Source: Lepidodermella squamata (lineage: Eukaryota; Gastrotricha). Taken from it: a DNA stretch of 64,000 nucleotides. Numbering within the stretch: the first letter of the stretch is position 1; the number at the start of each line of letters is the position of its first letter. Below are positions 63,988 through 64,000 of this stretch, piece after piece. The DNA is taken from the NCBI GenBank assembly GCA_047495785.1, contig JBLDXI010000024.1, positions 5,084,001-5,148,000 on the forward strand, given 5' to 3'. The translations under genes were made by a program, and so were the position numbers. The notes beneath the pieces were generated by a model that was given only the letters and a program-made list of their open reading frames with translations, had not been told where the DNA came from and searched no databases.

Positions 63988-64000
63988 TCCTTGGTAGTAT
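63988..64000 (+). tRNA. tRNA-Asp(GTC), 5' part
   Basis: First 13 nt of the gene seen whole at 3914-3985; the rest lies right of the window. Confidence 0.9.

Larger units (their letters stand above)
1..64000. repeat. tandem tRNA gene array
   Basis: Eighteen cycles of a 20-gene tRNA unit (3,345 or 3,336 bp), eight of the junctions between Leu genes opened into extra 896-bp subunits, plus one large deletion and three shortened units. Both window edges cut through tRNA genes (Ala(CGC) at the left, Asp at the right), so the array continues on both sides. Copies differ by a handful of substitutions and short indels that are shared by some units and not others, which is the pattern expected from unequal crossing-over and gene conversion. 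No protein-coding gene, rRNA, 5S RNA or transposon was recognised anywhere in it. Confidence 0.97.
61069..64000. repeat. 20-gene unit, cut by window end
   Basis: Arg(TCG) whole with the full upstream spacer, Thr paired; stops inside Asp. Confidence 0.95.

Noticed and set aside
1-64000. A bacterial, phage or organellar tRNA cluster
   Set aside because: No CCA ends are encoded, T runs of Pol III type follow the genes, Tyr has an intron and C1-G72, and there is no long-armed bacterial Tyr tRNA. No phage or organelle genes are present.
1-64000. tRNA-derived SINEs
   Set aside because: The genes have complete cloverleaves with 20 different anticodons, no A-rich tails, no target-site duplications, and a fixed order.
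1-64000. CRISPR array or other short-repeat defence system
   Set aside because: The repeats are whole tRNA units of 896 or about 3,345 bp, and the spacers between genes are constant from unit to unit.
1-64000. Whole array as an assembly collapse or expansion artefact
   Set aside because: Units carry unit-specific substitutions, indels and junctions in non-periodic order, which simple assembly looping would not create. It cannot be excluded from sequence alone.

Overview
The whole window is one tandem array of nuclear-type eukaryotic tRNA genes; I see no protein gene. I read 382 tRNA loci (two cut by the window edges, 17 clearly broken), about six per kilobase, covering roughly 44% of the bases. 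Eukaryotic origin is shown by intact A and B boxes, the absence of an encoded CCA end, a private T4-T6 run (RNA polymerase III terminator) behind nearly every gene, a 13-nt intron at the canonical place in tRNA-Tyr, and eukaryotic identity bases (C1-G72 in Tyr, C73 in Pro, G3-U70 in both Ala tRNAs). The lineage cannot be fixed: Gly(GCC), Pro, Asn and Leu resemble metazoan sequences, while Ala(AGC) has the A54 T-loop and D/anticodon arms I know from plants. An alga or other protist would fit as well as an animal.

The basic unit is 3,345 bp (3,336 bp in a form lacking 9 bp before Asn) and holds 20 genes in blocks of alternating strand: Leu(CAG)-, Ser(AGA)+, Gly(TCC)+, Gln(CTG)+, Ala(CGC)+, Leu(CAA)-, Arg(TCG)+, Lys(TTT)+, Ala(AGC)+, Thr(AGT)+, Glu(TTC)-, Pro(CGG)-, Phe(GAA)-, Asn(GTT)-, Tyr(GTA)+, Pro(TGG)+, Gly(GCC)+, Asp(GTC)+, Lys(CTT)-, Arg(ACG)-. 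That serves 14 amino acids; Met, Trp, Cys, His, Ile and Val are absent. No stretch lacks a gene for 300 bp; the longest spacers are about 183 bp (Asn to Tyr) and 169 bp (Leu(CAG) to Ser), and I see nothing in them.

The first 32 kb carry a second, nested repeat: an 896-bp subunit (Leu(CAG)-Ser-Gly-Gln-Ala) in runs of two to four, made by recombination between the two Leu genes inside the T-arm. At about 19.4 kb a deletion removes 11 genes from one cycle. From about 32 kb on, the 896-bp runs are gone; three consecutive units at 42.2-51.0 kb lack Leu(CAG) and Ser.

The copies are nearly identical, but some genes are decaying and these decayed forms have spread between units: Arg(TCG) has lost 8 nt in 15 of 18 copies, Thr(AGT) has two anticodon-stem mismatches in 9 of 18, one Phe has lost 7 nt, and one Ala(CGC) has lost a base. 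The genes do not form an operon; each looks independently transcribed, and what joins them is shared amplification and homogenisation by unequal crossing-over and gene conversion.
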